From: Molossus alvarezi
Lineage: Eukaryota > Chordata > Mammalia > Chiroptera > Molossidae
DNA length: 64,000 nt
NCBI GenBank assembly: GCA_037176705.1
Contig: CM073887.1
Span: 63,573,001-63,637,000 of the forward strand
Direction of reading: 5' to 3'
Shown: in pieces, positions 1-9,437 of the stretch
How the letters are laid out: the number at the start of each line of letters is the position of its first letter
How positions within the stretch are numbered: position 1 is the first letter of the stretch
Notes under the pieces: generated by a model
Database searches by the model: none
What the model was told of the DNA's origin: nothing
What the model saw: only the letters and a program-made list of their open reading frames with translations
Made by a program: the position numbers and the translations under genes

Positions 1-57
1 ATAACTCTTTTTATTCTGTAAGAAAAAATACTGAAGCATTGGCTGCAGACATATCTA

Positions 58-180
58 GCTTTGAATCCTTGTCCATCCCATTACTTAAGATTTCTGATCC
101 TGTTCCTCAATGAGACAGTACAGATGACACTAACTACTGGGATTTGTGCAGTAAGTCACAGCACCAAATACATCGTGGGT
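58..180 (+). mobile_element. Possible MIR fragment (very diverged)
   Basis: Scattered matches to the MIR core are visible in order: a ttacttaa block, a cctcaatgaga block, a cagatga block and a cacagcaccaaatacat-like end. Divergence is high, so chance resemblance is possible. The following bases 181-569 show no recognisable element. Confidence 0.35.
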
Positions 181-569
181 CTTTAGAAACAGCAGCTATT
201 AAGATGATGGCTCGTGCATTCAGCAATGTTAAAGGGTCTTCTAAGAACCAAACACACTTAAGACACAGAGAGTACAGTGAACATCATGGACTCCTAGTCT
301 TGTGGAGAGACTTAAATTTTTAAATTGTTGGGGTTCAGGCTGAGTGGAGCTGGCAAAATGGACAGGAGATGAAATGTCTCAACATCTTGAGTTTTCCCTT
401 TGCCTTCACTATGTTTCCTGACAAAGTGCTCTAATAAGATCATATAATCCCATCCTCTCTCACCTTGTAACATCAAGATTAAGTGATGGTATAGTCATTC
501 TCCTGAATGGAGACCCTTAGGGAGGGAGAGGAACATACAGCTGTTAGTGGAACAGTGGGTTATTATTGC

Positions 570-660
570 TGTTCTCTCTCATCAATGTTTTTTTCTCTCT
601 CTCTCCCTTCTCCCTTCCTCTCTTTTGAAAATCAATAAAGAAAAAAATATTTTTTTCAAA
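570..660 (+). mobile_element. Ves SINE, 3' body only
   Basis: The stretch reads ttctctctcatcaatgttt, then a CT-rich tract, then aaaatcaataaagaaaa and an A-rich tail. This is the typical 3' body of the bat Ves SINE. The tRNA-like head is not recognisable upstream. Confidence 0.75.
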
Positions 661-689
661 AAAAGGAAGATCAGTGGGAGCTGGAGGGG

Positions 690-975
690 TTAAAGATAAT
701 GGAGCCCTAGGTGAGAGTTTCCCTTTGTAATAGTTAGAACGCCTCTGCTACTTACAAACAGGTCTATTACTGTGTCCCCTATGCTTTGGGGAGCATCAGT
801 CAAAACCAGCTCGAGCACTGAGTACTCGTGCCCTCTGGAACACCTCCAGAATGGCAGAGTACACGATTTTGTTCACAATGCTTAGTGATTATCAAGGTGA
901 CCATAAATCCCAATAAAATCCCAGTCCAACTTCATACTGTTGTTCCAGCATAATCATTAATCACATTCCCTTTTA
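690..975. repeat. Direct duplication, copy A
   Basis: This segment is repeated in the same orientation at about 1485-1804. Shared blocks include gtgagagtttcc, ctccagaatggcagagt, cagcttcatactgttgt (with small changes) and agcataatcattaatcacat. The two copies are clearly diverged. The family was not recognised: it may be an unlisted repeat or an old local duplication. Confidence 0.7.
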
Positions 976-1228
976 TACTCCAATGTAAACCACATAATAA
1001 ATGTGATTGTCCCTAAATTGTGTGATTCTGTGTTTTAAATATCTTTATGTCATGTCTTTCCCAGGGTCATATTCCAACATAATCTTTATAATGAGACAAA
1101 GACTGTAGATATAAGCAAAAGTAATATATGTATAACTAACATAATATTAAATTCCAGCCAAGTACCATTTGTTATTCAAAGGTTCAGATCCTGAAGTTTG
1201 TTCACTTTTCATTTAAAAAGGAAGATTA

Positions 1229-1420
1229 GCCCTGGCCAGTGTGGCTCAGTTGGTTGGGCATCATCTGCTGCACCAAAAGGCTGCCACTTTGATTCCTGGT
1301 CAGGGAATATGCCCGGTTTCTAGCTAGATCCCCGGTAGGGGCATGGAGGAGACAGCCAATCAATGGTTTGCACTCACGTTGATTTTATTTTCTCTCTCTC
1401 TAAAAAGCAATAAAAAAAAC
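1229..1420 (+). mobile_element. Ves SINE
   Basis: The tRNA-derived head (cctggccagtgtggctcag) is followed by a B-box-like gattcctggtcaggg, a ccaatcaatg motif, a short CT run and an A-rich tail. It is flanked by aaaggaagattagc (about 1217-1230) and aaaggaaaattagc (about 1422-1435), a target-site duplication with one mismatch. It lies between the two copies of the local duplication. Confidence 0.9.
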
Positions 1421-1484
1421 AAAAGGAAAATTAGCAACAGTTTGAGAGGGTTAATCACATAATAAATGTGATTGTCCCTTAGCA

Positions 1485-1804
1485 TCGAAGTGAGAGTTTC
1501 CTTCATAACAATTAAAAATGCTAAAGTAGACTTGTGTGAATCTATATACTTAATCTTGATGACCTTGCTATTTACTAACATTTCCTATGCTATTATGTCT
1601 CCCAAGCTTTGGGAACTACTGGTCTGAACCAGATCGGGCACATGGATTGAGTACTGGTGCCCTCCAAACGACCTCCAGAATGGCAGAGTTCACAATTTTC
1701 TTCATAATGTTTTACAGTGATTACCGAGGTGAGCATACATCTCAGTAAAATCCCAGCCCAGCTTCATACTGTTGTCCCAGCATAATCATTAATCACATTC
1801 CTTT
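1485..1804. repeat. Direct duplication, copy B
   Basis: This is the second copy of the segment at 690-975, ending at the same point (aatcattaatcacattcc). A separate 24-base word, cacataataaatgtgattg plus tccct, lies just after copy A (about 991) and just before copy B (about 1456). Confidence 0.7.
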
Positions 1805-2434
1805 CGACAGTGCATTGTGTCCTGATGTGGGACAGTTCACTGTGTAGTCACCAGGCTGATCACCCACCCGTCCATCATTATCCGAGCACCTACTCCGGAC
1901 CCGGCTCTGTGATGATGACCTGAAATACAAAAGTGAGTAGGATAGTTCCCAGCCCCCAAAGAACTCAGGAATGAAGATCAGTGTGGAGGAGAAGGGAACC
2001 ACTTTATGATGACAAAAGTGGTGAGAGTCACGCCAAGCCGGTGCCATATGCTGTTGGGATCACAGGGAAGGAGGGCAGGTGATCAAGGGAGCACCGCAGG
2101 TGCCTCAGCGAAAAGGGCAACAGGATCCGCTGATCAGTGACTGAGAACAACGAATCGGCTCCAGAGGCAGGGAGGTCTTTCCCTCTTAAAACGCTGTATG
2201 AATTTGAGTTTCCAGCTGTTCAGGGAACTGGTGTGGTGAGGATTAAACTGGGAAAAACACATAGAGTTTCCAACGCATATTTCCTCAGTGGCTACGAGAA
2301 AACCTGCTGCCTGGTGAATCTTGTTACATGTAGAGACAGGTAAAATGTTTGCAGAGGAAGAATCTTCTCCACAAATTACTAGTATTAAAATATAAACCAG
2401 GTTCTATTACTTCCTTCGTAAAACCTTTCATGGG
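1805..2434. other. No recognised feature
   Basis: Apparently single-copy sequence. It holds a 68-codon open frame at 2137-2343 (+) whose predicted peptide shows no domain, signal peptide or repeat that I recognise. There are no neighbouring exons with plausible splice sites in frame. Confidence 0.4.
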
Positions 2435-2645
2435 TTGATCACTGATCTCAGAATAAAATCCACACTCCTTCCCATGGCCCACAGCTCTGCCTTCATCTGC
2501 ACCACGTCCTGCTGTCCTCGCACCAGCCCACTGCGCTCTGGCCACCCTGAAAAATGCCAAGTTTGATCCCACCTGAGCTCCTTTCTTGAGCTCTTCTGTC
2601 CCCTCTGCTGGACACGCTCCCCCCCAGTACTTTAAAAGTCAGACT
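2435..2645 (+). mobile_element. L2 fragment (3' ORF region)
   Basis: The sequence follows the L2 3' region: aaaatccacactccttcccatggcc, then a ctgcactctggccaccctg-like block, then a cacctgagctcc-like region. L2 is an ancient CR1-clade LINE shared by mammals. Confidence 0.7.
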
Positions 2646-3159
2646 TCTGTGCAGGGAAAGCCCCCCTGAGAATGACACCAGCACAGGGGGCTGAGAAGAG
2701 CCAAGAGGTCAGGAAGGTGATTCCTGCGAGGTCACCCAGCACCCAGGCAATCGGCTGCACGAGGAAGAAGCCTGCCTGCTCCGCCCACTGCTGGGCCCTG
2801 GTGTCACCCACCTCTGACTGTTGGAGCTCCCATCAGAGAGCCCAAGGACTACACACATGCTTCCCAGCCCGCAGGGTGCACAGCCCCAGTTCTCTGCAGG
2901 GGTGGAAAGCAGAGTATCCGATCAATACATCTTTCTGGATCATCAAGTTTATAACAGAGTTTAAGAGAACCAAACACTTTAATAAGAAGCCCCACAAACA
3001 TGGGAGCAAATAAGAGCAAGGGAGGGAGAAGGCCCCCCGGAAAAACAGTCCATGCTCTGAAGTTTCACCCAGGCAGGGGCCCAGGGGTTGACTAACAGGA
3101 AGGACAGCTTCTCTTTTTTGACCTCCAGGGGGCTTCACGCCATCCTCCAAACTCTGCAC

Positions 3160-3345
3160 AAACTTCTGACAACCATGGAGTTGCTAAAACTCAGCACACG
3201 CTCCTGACGACCATAAAGATGGTGAAACTCAGCACACACTTCTGACATCTATGAAGATGGTGCAACTCAGCATATGCTTTTGATGACTGTGGAGATGCTG
3301 CAACTCAGAACATGCTTCTGATGACTGTGGAGATGATGGAACTCA
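3160..3345 (+). repeat. 38 bp minisatellite, first block
   Basis: About five imperfect copies of a 38 bp unit occur, each carrying actcagcacac, ttctgatgac and tggagatg-ct cores. The same unit resumes at about 3806-4030, after an inserted-looking block. Confidence 0.8.
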
Positions 3346-3805
3346 GAGTACTGGCCTGCTCTTATCACCAGCTTCTAATTAAATAAACAAAAAGCCAACT
3401 ATGAAGCTTTTAGAAGCAAACTAAGGAAGTACCAACTGGAGTACTCCTCTAAACGAATATGTCCTCTAAGCAAATTTGTTAGTTTTTAGAAATTTGGAAA
3501 TAAAATAAATAGCAGAATAAATGTTTGATGACCCAGTTCACCCAGTTCCCTTCCGCCTCAGGTCCCTCCCACCTCTGTTCCCTCCCGCTTATCACTAACT
3601 GCCTCTGCTTCTGTCCTTGCTTGCTTGCTCTCCCCCAAAACTAACAAGAAATGCAAGTTGCAGGAGTTTGTAACAAGCCCCCTATAAGATAAAAAAGTAG
3701 CTAAAAGTCAAGGCTGATCTCCGAGAACTTGGGATCATTCGCTGGTGGGTTTTGCTCTCTATTGACTTTAATTTGGCTCTGGTGGTCTGTCGGTTCCCTT
3801 GCGCC
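3346..3805 (+). mobile_element. Possible solo LTR (gammaretrovirus-like ERV), inserted in the minisatellite
   Basis: This non-repeat block splits the 38 bp array. It contains a TATA-like ccctataagataaaaa (about 3681), and its 3' part (tggtctgtcggttccctt near 3783-3801) resembles the U5 end of class I ERV LTRs. Short aactcag / aactctcag words lie at the two edges. I see no second LTR and no gag/pol/env. The family is not recognised; this is inference. Confidence 0.35.
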
Positions 3806-4030
3806 ACAACTCTCAGCACACACTTTTGATGACCATGGAGATGCTTCACATGCCTCTGGCGAACATGGGGGTGCTGCAACTTAGCACAGGCCTCTGGCGA
3901 CCCTGGAGATGCTGGAACTCAGCACAGGCCTCTGGTGGCCCTGGAGATGCTGGAACTCAGCAGACGCTTCTGATGACAGTGGACATGGTAGAACTCAGCA
4001 CAAACTTCTGACAACCGTGGAGAAGGTGGA
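3806..4030 (+). repeat. 38 bp minisatellite, second block
   Basis: About six copies continue the 38 bp unit. For example, aactcagcacaggcctctgg starts at 3916 and a sister unit starts 38 bases later at 3954. The copies differ mainly in the tctg(a/g)tg(a/g)c and cctggaga segments. Confidence 0.85.
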
Positions 4031-4294
4031 TACACTCCTACTGTAAATATTGAGCAGAAAACACCTCTCCGGTCTGCACAATTCTTATCTGGTGAACCAA
4101 GTCTTCTTATGTTGCACAACAGTGTGTATTTTGCACTGCTCTTACTTGGATGGAAACAGCCTTTGTTTCCATCCAGCCTCTGGGGACATCCTCTGACTAT
4201 GTGGTTGGCCTCCCTAAACCCCGGCACCATCAGGATTGACCTCCTCAGCATCTTTTGACTATGGCCCTGCCTAGGCCATCCAGGACTTTAAAAC
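4031..4294. other. Flank 3' of the kinase pseudogene, with a small hairpin
   Basis: This lies just downstream of the kinase frame (minus strand), so it may be derived 3' UTR. No A-tail marking a retrocopy end is visible. An inverted repeat with 11 bp arms (ggatggaaaca / tgtttccatcc) and a 5 base loop is at 4148-4174. Confidence 0.4.
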
Positions 4295-5775
4295 TTACAC
4301 TGGTTTCACTTTATTTGTTTTGAGGGGTTTCTTTCTGGATGGTCTTAAGCAGGTACATTGTAAGAAAAACCGGATGACCCTCCTAGCCAACCCCTGCCAC
4401 CCGAGGCTGTGGCCAGGGGAAGGGGCAGGGACCCCATCATCAAGGTGCTCAGCTTGTAGAGAGTTTTCATGAGTCGCTTCTTCTTCAGCTCCACCGCTGC
4501 TGCTGGGGTTACCGCTGCTGGGGCTGGTGTGCGCGTCCCCAGGGCCATGCTGGAGGGGTGGGCAGGGAGTGGCAGTGCTAGACTCTGGGCCAAGTGGGGG
4601 ACTGGTGGTCCCTGCTCCAGGGCTGGCTGAAGGACTGTTGTTCCCCACTGGGTGGGAGAGTGGGCAGGTTTGCTTCCGGGCTCGCTGGGTGACTGGCAGG
4701 GTCTTGATGATTTTGGTCTGATGGCAGAATCTCATGGCTTGAGCTAGCATCGCAGTTGGGGTGAGGGGAGAGGCAGGGTCTCACCCTGATTCTGTGGCCT
4801 TTCATTTTGGCCTTGGTTGAATCTAGTATCCTGTATGTCCCCATAATATTATTAAATTTTCTTTCTGTGACAGACTCCTGGATCTCCTGTGGGTCAAAGC
4901 CAAGGTTCTTCATTGTGTCTGTTACCTGGGGGTCCCCAGGGTTGCTCGATGTATGGCCTCAATTGTTCCTTCTCACCCATGTTGACCCATGGGTCCTTCA
5001 TGATCTCGTCCATCGTTGGCCTTTGGCTGGGGTTGACAGTCATTAATTTTTTTAAAAGTATATGACATTCCGGAGACACAAAGAATGTTACAAAGAAGTC
5101 CCTACTCACAATTGGTTTCTTTATTTCTCCAAAGGTTCTTTCCATAAACGGCAGCCTCCTGGTCAGCATCCTGTATAGAATTACCCCCAGGCTCCAAACA
5201 TCCACCTTTGGGCCATAATAGGGTTGGAGCTGCACTGTCTCTGGGGCCATATAGGCAATGGAGCCACAGAAGGTGGTCGGGTTCTCCTCTGTAAATTCTG
5301 CACATAGCCCGAAGTCTGCTAATCTGATGTTTAGTTCATCTTCCAGGAGGATGTTATCGGGCTTTAGGTCCCTGAGCACGATGCCCCGCTGGTGGCAGTA
5401 CTGGACCACAGTTGTCAATTGTTGGAACATGGGTCAGGCTTCTTCCTCCGTCATGCGGCCATTGTTCACCAGGTAATCATGTAAGTTACCTCCGCCACTG
5501 TACTCCATGAAGAGATATACTTCATTCTCAGTGGCAATCACTTCAAATAGTTTTGTTATATTTGGGTGATTTAAGCTCTTGAGACTATGAACTTCTCTTG
5601 ACTCTTCAGAGGAGCCCTGCCTTGTAATCACCTTTACAGCAACATCTGTGCCAGTTGGAACGTGGCGGGCCAACCTCACTGGGGCATGGGAACCCCCGCC
5701 AATGGTGCCCTGGAGGATATAGTCACCAACACGGTGCTCCTTGTTGTCAGAGAGAGCTGCAAAGTTATCACACAT
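4295..5775 (-). pseudogene. MARK / sperm motility kinase-like intronless pseudogene
   Basis: This is an intronless copy of a MARK-family Ser/Thr kinase, closest in layout to the sperm motility kinases. The start is taken at 5775 because the following residues align with the family's N-lobe. Visible features are a glycine loop (IGGGSHAPV, residues 25-33), the catalytic lysine in VAVKVI (Lys48), a DFG box (154-156), an activation loop TTFCGS with its Thr and Ser kept, and an APE box (177-179). Codon 114 is TGA (5434-5436), where relatives have Arg; CGA to TGA is a CpG-type change. The frame then stays open to 4894. A frameshift near 4930-4945 moves it into a frame with a UBA-like segment (from MKNLGF, 4913). 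A second shift near 4640-4740 leads to a Pro/Ser-rich linker and a basic C-terminus ending at 4295. The HRD histidine is Leu (codon 134). With one stop and two shifts it cannot make the full protein. Confidence 0.85.
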
Positions 5776-6139
5776 GGTGACTACAATAAAAAACAAAAAT
5801 AACTAAAAAAAAAGAAAAAGAACTAAAAAGAAAGAAAAAGAAAACAAAAATATTAAGACAACAAAAAATAAAATAACAGAAAAACACACAAGAAATATAT
5901 ATTAAAAAAACCTGATAAAGAGAAAAGAAATTAAAACAAAACAAACAACCAAAACGCCAAAATCCAAAACGCAAGCTCACTAATCGAAGTCCAACAGGTT
6001 GCCAAAGGTCAGTTCACTAGTTCACGTCCAACAATTCACAGCTCACCACAGACCCACCCACTACTCCAGCTCCACGCTGCCCACAGACCAACTTGCAGAG
6101 CCAGGCTTGCGTAGGAGTGGTTCACGCAAGGGCGCCTCG
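5776..6139 (-). other. Upstream flank of the kinase pseudogene, A/T-biased
   Basis: The plus strand is strongly A-rich from about 5785 to 5965 (T-rich on the kinase's sense strand), then becomes GC-rich and CpG-containing from about 6060 to 6180. No further kinase coding similarity extends upstream of 5775. The CpG-containing end could be former promoter or 5' UTR sequence. Confidence 0.4.
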
Positions 6140-6147
6140 TGACGTCA
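6140..6147. promoter_or_regulatory. Perfect CRE palindrome (TGACGTCA) upstream of the kinase pseudogene
   Basis: TGACGTCA is the full palindromic cAMP response element bound by CREB/CREM/ATF factors. It sits about 365 bases upstream of the kinase start, in a small CpG-containing patch (6110-6180). CREM drives many spermatid genes, which would suit a testis-type kinase, but function here is inference; the match could be chance. Confidence 0.5.
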
Positions 6148-6183
6148 CAGCAGGACATGGACCAGCGCTAGCGGGATAAACCA

Positions 6184-6345
6184 CAGCGGTTTTCTCACTT
6201 TTGGTCTCACGGCCCTTTTACTCTGAAAAAATTAAAAGGAGCCACAAAGAGCTTTTTTGTTTATGTGGAATATTAAGGATTAATATTTACTTTATTAGAA
6301 ATGAAAATCTGCAAGATAAAAAAATAAAATAAAATATAAAAATGA
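6184..6345 (+). mobile_element. hAT-Charlie fragment (MER33-like)
   Basis: It begins with a Charlie-type terminal repeat (cagcggttttctca), then ggtctcacggcccttttac, then ccacaaagagctttttt and a gtttatgtgg block. This order matches non-autonomous Charlie DNA transposons of mammals. The 3' half is missing; an L2 follows directly. Confidence 0.75.
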
Positions 6346-6606
6346 AGCCTGACTTTTCTCGGGATCCAGGTCTCAGTTCAGCATCACCTGCCTGCAGAGG
6401 GCTCCCTGATCCATCCACCCTCCACACCTCACCCAGCTCATCACTGTGTCGTCCTCACGGCACTGACCACAGAGCAGCTGATTCTTGTTTACTGTCTGTC
6501 CTTCCCATGAGGGGAGGAGCACGGCTGTAATGTTCCCTGTGTCTAGTACAGAGTGGCAACAAAACAAGTGTCCAATAAATATTTGTTCACTGGATTAATA
6601 GAAGAG
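6346..6606 (+). mobile_element. L2 3' end
   Basis: Matches the L2 terminal region: a ccaggtctcagttcagcatc block, a cttcccatgagggg block, and the diagnostic ccaataaatatttgttcact end. Confidence 0.85.
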
Positions 6607-6642
6607 TTTGGTGGAACAAAAGAGAACATGGTCAACTATTTA

Positions 6643-9437
6643 AGCACCCAGCTCAGGGTCCCAATGCCAGGGAGAAAAGTCCCCATAACTTCTGGCTGCA
6701 AAACCAGTGGGAACTGAGGCAGAGGGAGGGTGCGGCTGCAGAAGCCCCAGGAGTTCCTCTTAAAGAGCCCGCACACAGACTTACTCAGACCCGCTCCCTC
6801 TAAGCTCCAAGGGGAGGCAGCTTGAGGGGCATCAGAGAAAAGGGAAGAACTGAGCTGTCTGGCCTCCGGACAAGGGCTGGAAAGGCAGCTTTCTGCTGGA
6901 CAGACGTGCTGGTGGAGGCCGGTTTTCCTTTGGTGAGCCCTTCCTCCACAGGGCAGACAGATGGGCACTATATCTGGGACTCCAGCAACCTGGCTCACAC
7001 TGTTGGCCCTGCCCTGGTGATTCCCTGAGGTCCTGCCCTACCCAACTTTCAGGCCCACCCAAGCTGTTTCCAAAGGCTTTACCATAGGATTGGCCTGTTT
7101 TGGATCCTGCTTCGCAGTTTTCTAAAATCTCTCAAACAAGCAGCATGTGGTACCTGAGCCCACCAGTGCACCTGGCACCATTGGGCCAGTAGACACTCTG
7201 TGCAATCACAGACCAGTGCACAGTAGTGGAGTTGTCAAGGTGCCGGGAGCCCAGCACCATCCCCCGCAGTAGCAGCCCGATCAGAGTTGAGATATACCAC
7301 CAGCGACAGAGGCTGGGGAGCATTCATTCATCCCCAGGTAACAGAAGCACAGACCAGCAGCAGAGAACTATCCCCCCACCCCAAGAAAAAAAACTACAGC
7401 AAAGGCTGAGCAGGAGCTGAACGAACTTGTGCAAACCAATGGCTCCCAAGAGTGGTGCAGAGCTAGGGTTCGAAAGAGGTCAGTCTCAATGAGCCCCATA
7501 CCTTTTACTAAGTGGCCCCAGGCCTGGCACTAGAAGCAGCCAGCCTTGGTTCACAACTTGGCTTTTCCTGGCACCTCCAAGCCCAGCACAATAAGCAGCC
7601 ATCTGCAGTTCACTTTGTAGCTTATGCCGGGTGGCCCTGAATAGAGCACAGGCCATGGCTGACCTTGACCCAGAGCCAGCACACCTGGTGGACAGCTTCA
7701 GACCACATCGAAACACCACCACCCAACCACCTCCACAAGTGACACACTCAATGAGTGGACTCAGTGGGTACCAGAGCCTTGCTGAAGTAAGCCCTGCTCT
7801 GTGTGGTGGGCCCCTACACAGCTGATCCTCCAAGGTAGTGGCTAGTGGGCACAGCCAGTTCTTGCAGCTGACCAGCCTGAGTAAACCCCTCCCATTCATG
7901 TACCAACAGCAATCAAGACTCAATTACAAGAGAAGGGTGTACAGTCCACACTAGGAGTGCACCACGAGGGCCCAGCTGGGGTGATAAGGGAGACTGTGCC
8001 ACTGGATCCTACAGGACACTTACAACAGTAGGCCACCCTGCAAAGCTTAGGAGGTATAGCAACTCTGCCTAATGCATAGAAACAATCACAGGGAAGCAGC
8101 CAAAATAAGGAGACAAATAAATATCCTGAATGAAAGAAAAGAACAAAACTCCAGATAAAGAACTAAACAAAATAGAGATACGCAATCTAACAGATACAGA
8201 ATTCAGATCACAGGTTATAAGGTTGCTCAGGGAACTTAATGAGACATCCAAAGGACTTAATAAGACCTTCAAGGAACTGAAGGAGACCTCTGAGGAATTT
8301 AGTGAGAACATCAACAACATAAATAAGAGCCAGTCAGAAATGAAGGAGGCACTAACTGAAATAAAGAATAATTTACAGGGACTCAATAGTGGAGTAGGTG
8401 AAGCCAAGAGGAAAATCATCGATTTGGAATATAAGGAAGCAAGAAAAAAACCAACTAGAACAGCAAAAAGAAAAAAGAATCCAAAAAAATGAGGATAGTG
8501 TAAGGAGCCTCTGGGACAACTTCAAGCGTGCCAACATTCACATCATAGGGGTGTCTGAAGGAGAAGAGAGAAAGAAACTGAAAACCTATTTGAAACAATA
8601 ATGACAGAAAACATCTCTAACTTGGTGAAGGAAACAGACATACAAGTTCAGGAAGCATAGAGGGTCCCAAACAAGTTGAACCCAAAGAGGTCCACACCAA
8701 GACACTTCATCATCAAAATGCAAAAGGTTAAATACAAAGAGAGAATCTTAAAAGCAGCAAGAGAAAAGCAGTTTGTTACCTACAAAGGAGCTCCCACATG
8801 GCTGTCAGCTGATTTCTCAAAAGAAACTTTGCAGACCAGAAAGGAGTGGCAAAAAATATTCAAAGTGATGAGAAGCAACGACCTACAACCAAGATTGCTT
8901 TATCCTGCAAAGCTATCATTTAGAATAGATGGACATATCAAGAGTTTCCCAGACAAGAAAAAGCTAAAGGAATTCATCACCACCAAACCAGTATTATATG
9001 AAATGTTGAAGGGTCTTCTTGAAGGTGAAAAACAAAAATATGAACAATAAAATGGCAAATAATACATATCTATCAACAATTGAATCCACAAACAAAATGA
9101 GCAGGCAGAACAGAAACAAGCTCATAGATACAGATAACTTTTTGTTGCTTGCCAGATGGGTGGGGGCTGGGGGGCTGGGTGAAAAGGATGAAGAAATTAA
9201 GAAGTACAAATTGGTTGTTAGACTGATGAACCTCAAAGGGAAGGGGGGGGGAAGGGGAGAAAGGGTGGGATGAGATAAACCAAAGAACTTCTATGCATAT
9301 ATGCATGACCAATGGACACCGACAATAGTGTGGGCAAGGCAGGAGGAGGCAGGAATGGGGAGGAGGGGGTCAATGGGGCAAAAAGGGAGAAACATCTGTA
9401 ATACATTCAATGATAAAGATGAGTTAAAAAAAAAAAA
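6643..9437 (+). mobile_element. HAL1-like half-LINE-1, copy 1
   Basis: A long GC-rich L1-type 5' UTR (6643-8129) is followed by an ORF1 region (about 8130-9049), then directly by a 3' UTR and A-tail (9050-9437). There is no ORF2: from about 9050 the sequence passes through atggcaaataatacatatct straight into a G-rich 3' UTR. Two other elements here (9438-11545, and 24335-27329 on the other strand) share the same ORF1-to-3' UTR junction, so this is an inherited architecture rather than a private deletion. A 320 bp block at 7148-7470 in its 5' UTR is absent from both relatives. Confidence 0.8.
8130..9049 (+). pseudogene. L1-type ORF1 of HAL1-like copy 1 (frameshifted)
   Basis: This encodes an ORF1p-like RNA-binding protein, which coats L1 RNA. 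An N-terminal charged, probably coiled-coil region (about 8130-8470) is followed by the RRM-like region with SLWDNFKRANIHIIGV (around 8505-8555). The C-terminal domain contains TPRHFIIKM, RILKAAREK and LQPRLLYPAKLSF (8676-9049). The frame moves by one base near the A-run at about 8450 and returns by about 8600, so three open pieces cover the gene. Relative to intact ORF1 (about 300-340 codons) the length is normal. Confidence 0.8.

Noticed and set aside
2137..2343. 68-codon open frame as a possible exon
   Set aside because: No recognised domain, and no supporting splice sites or neighbouring exons.
3346..3805. A coding-competent endogenous retrovirus
   Set aside because: Only an LTR-like block is visible. 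There is no gag, pol or env similarity and no second LTR.
5768..5980. 70-codon Phe-rich frame upstream of the kinase
   Set aside because: It is a translation of the T-rich low-complexity strand; the kinase similarity starts at 5775.
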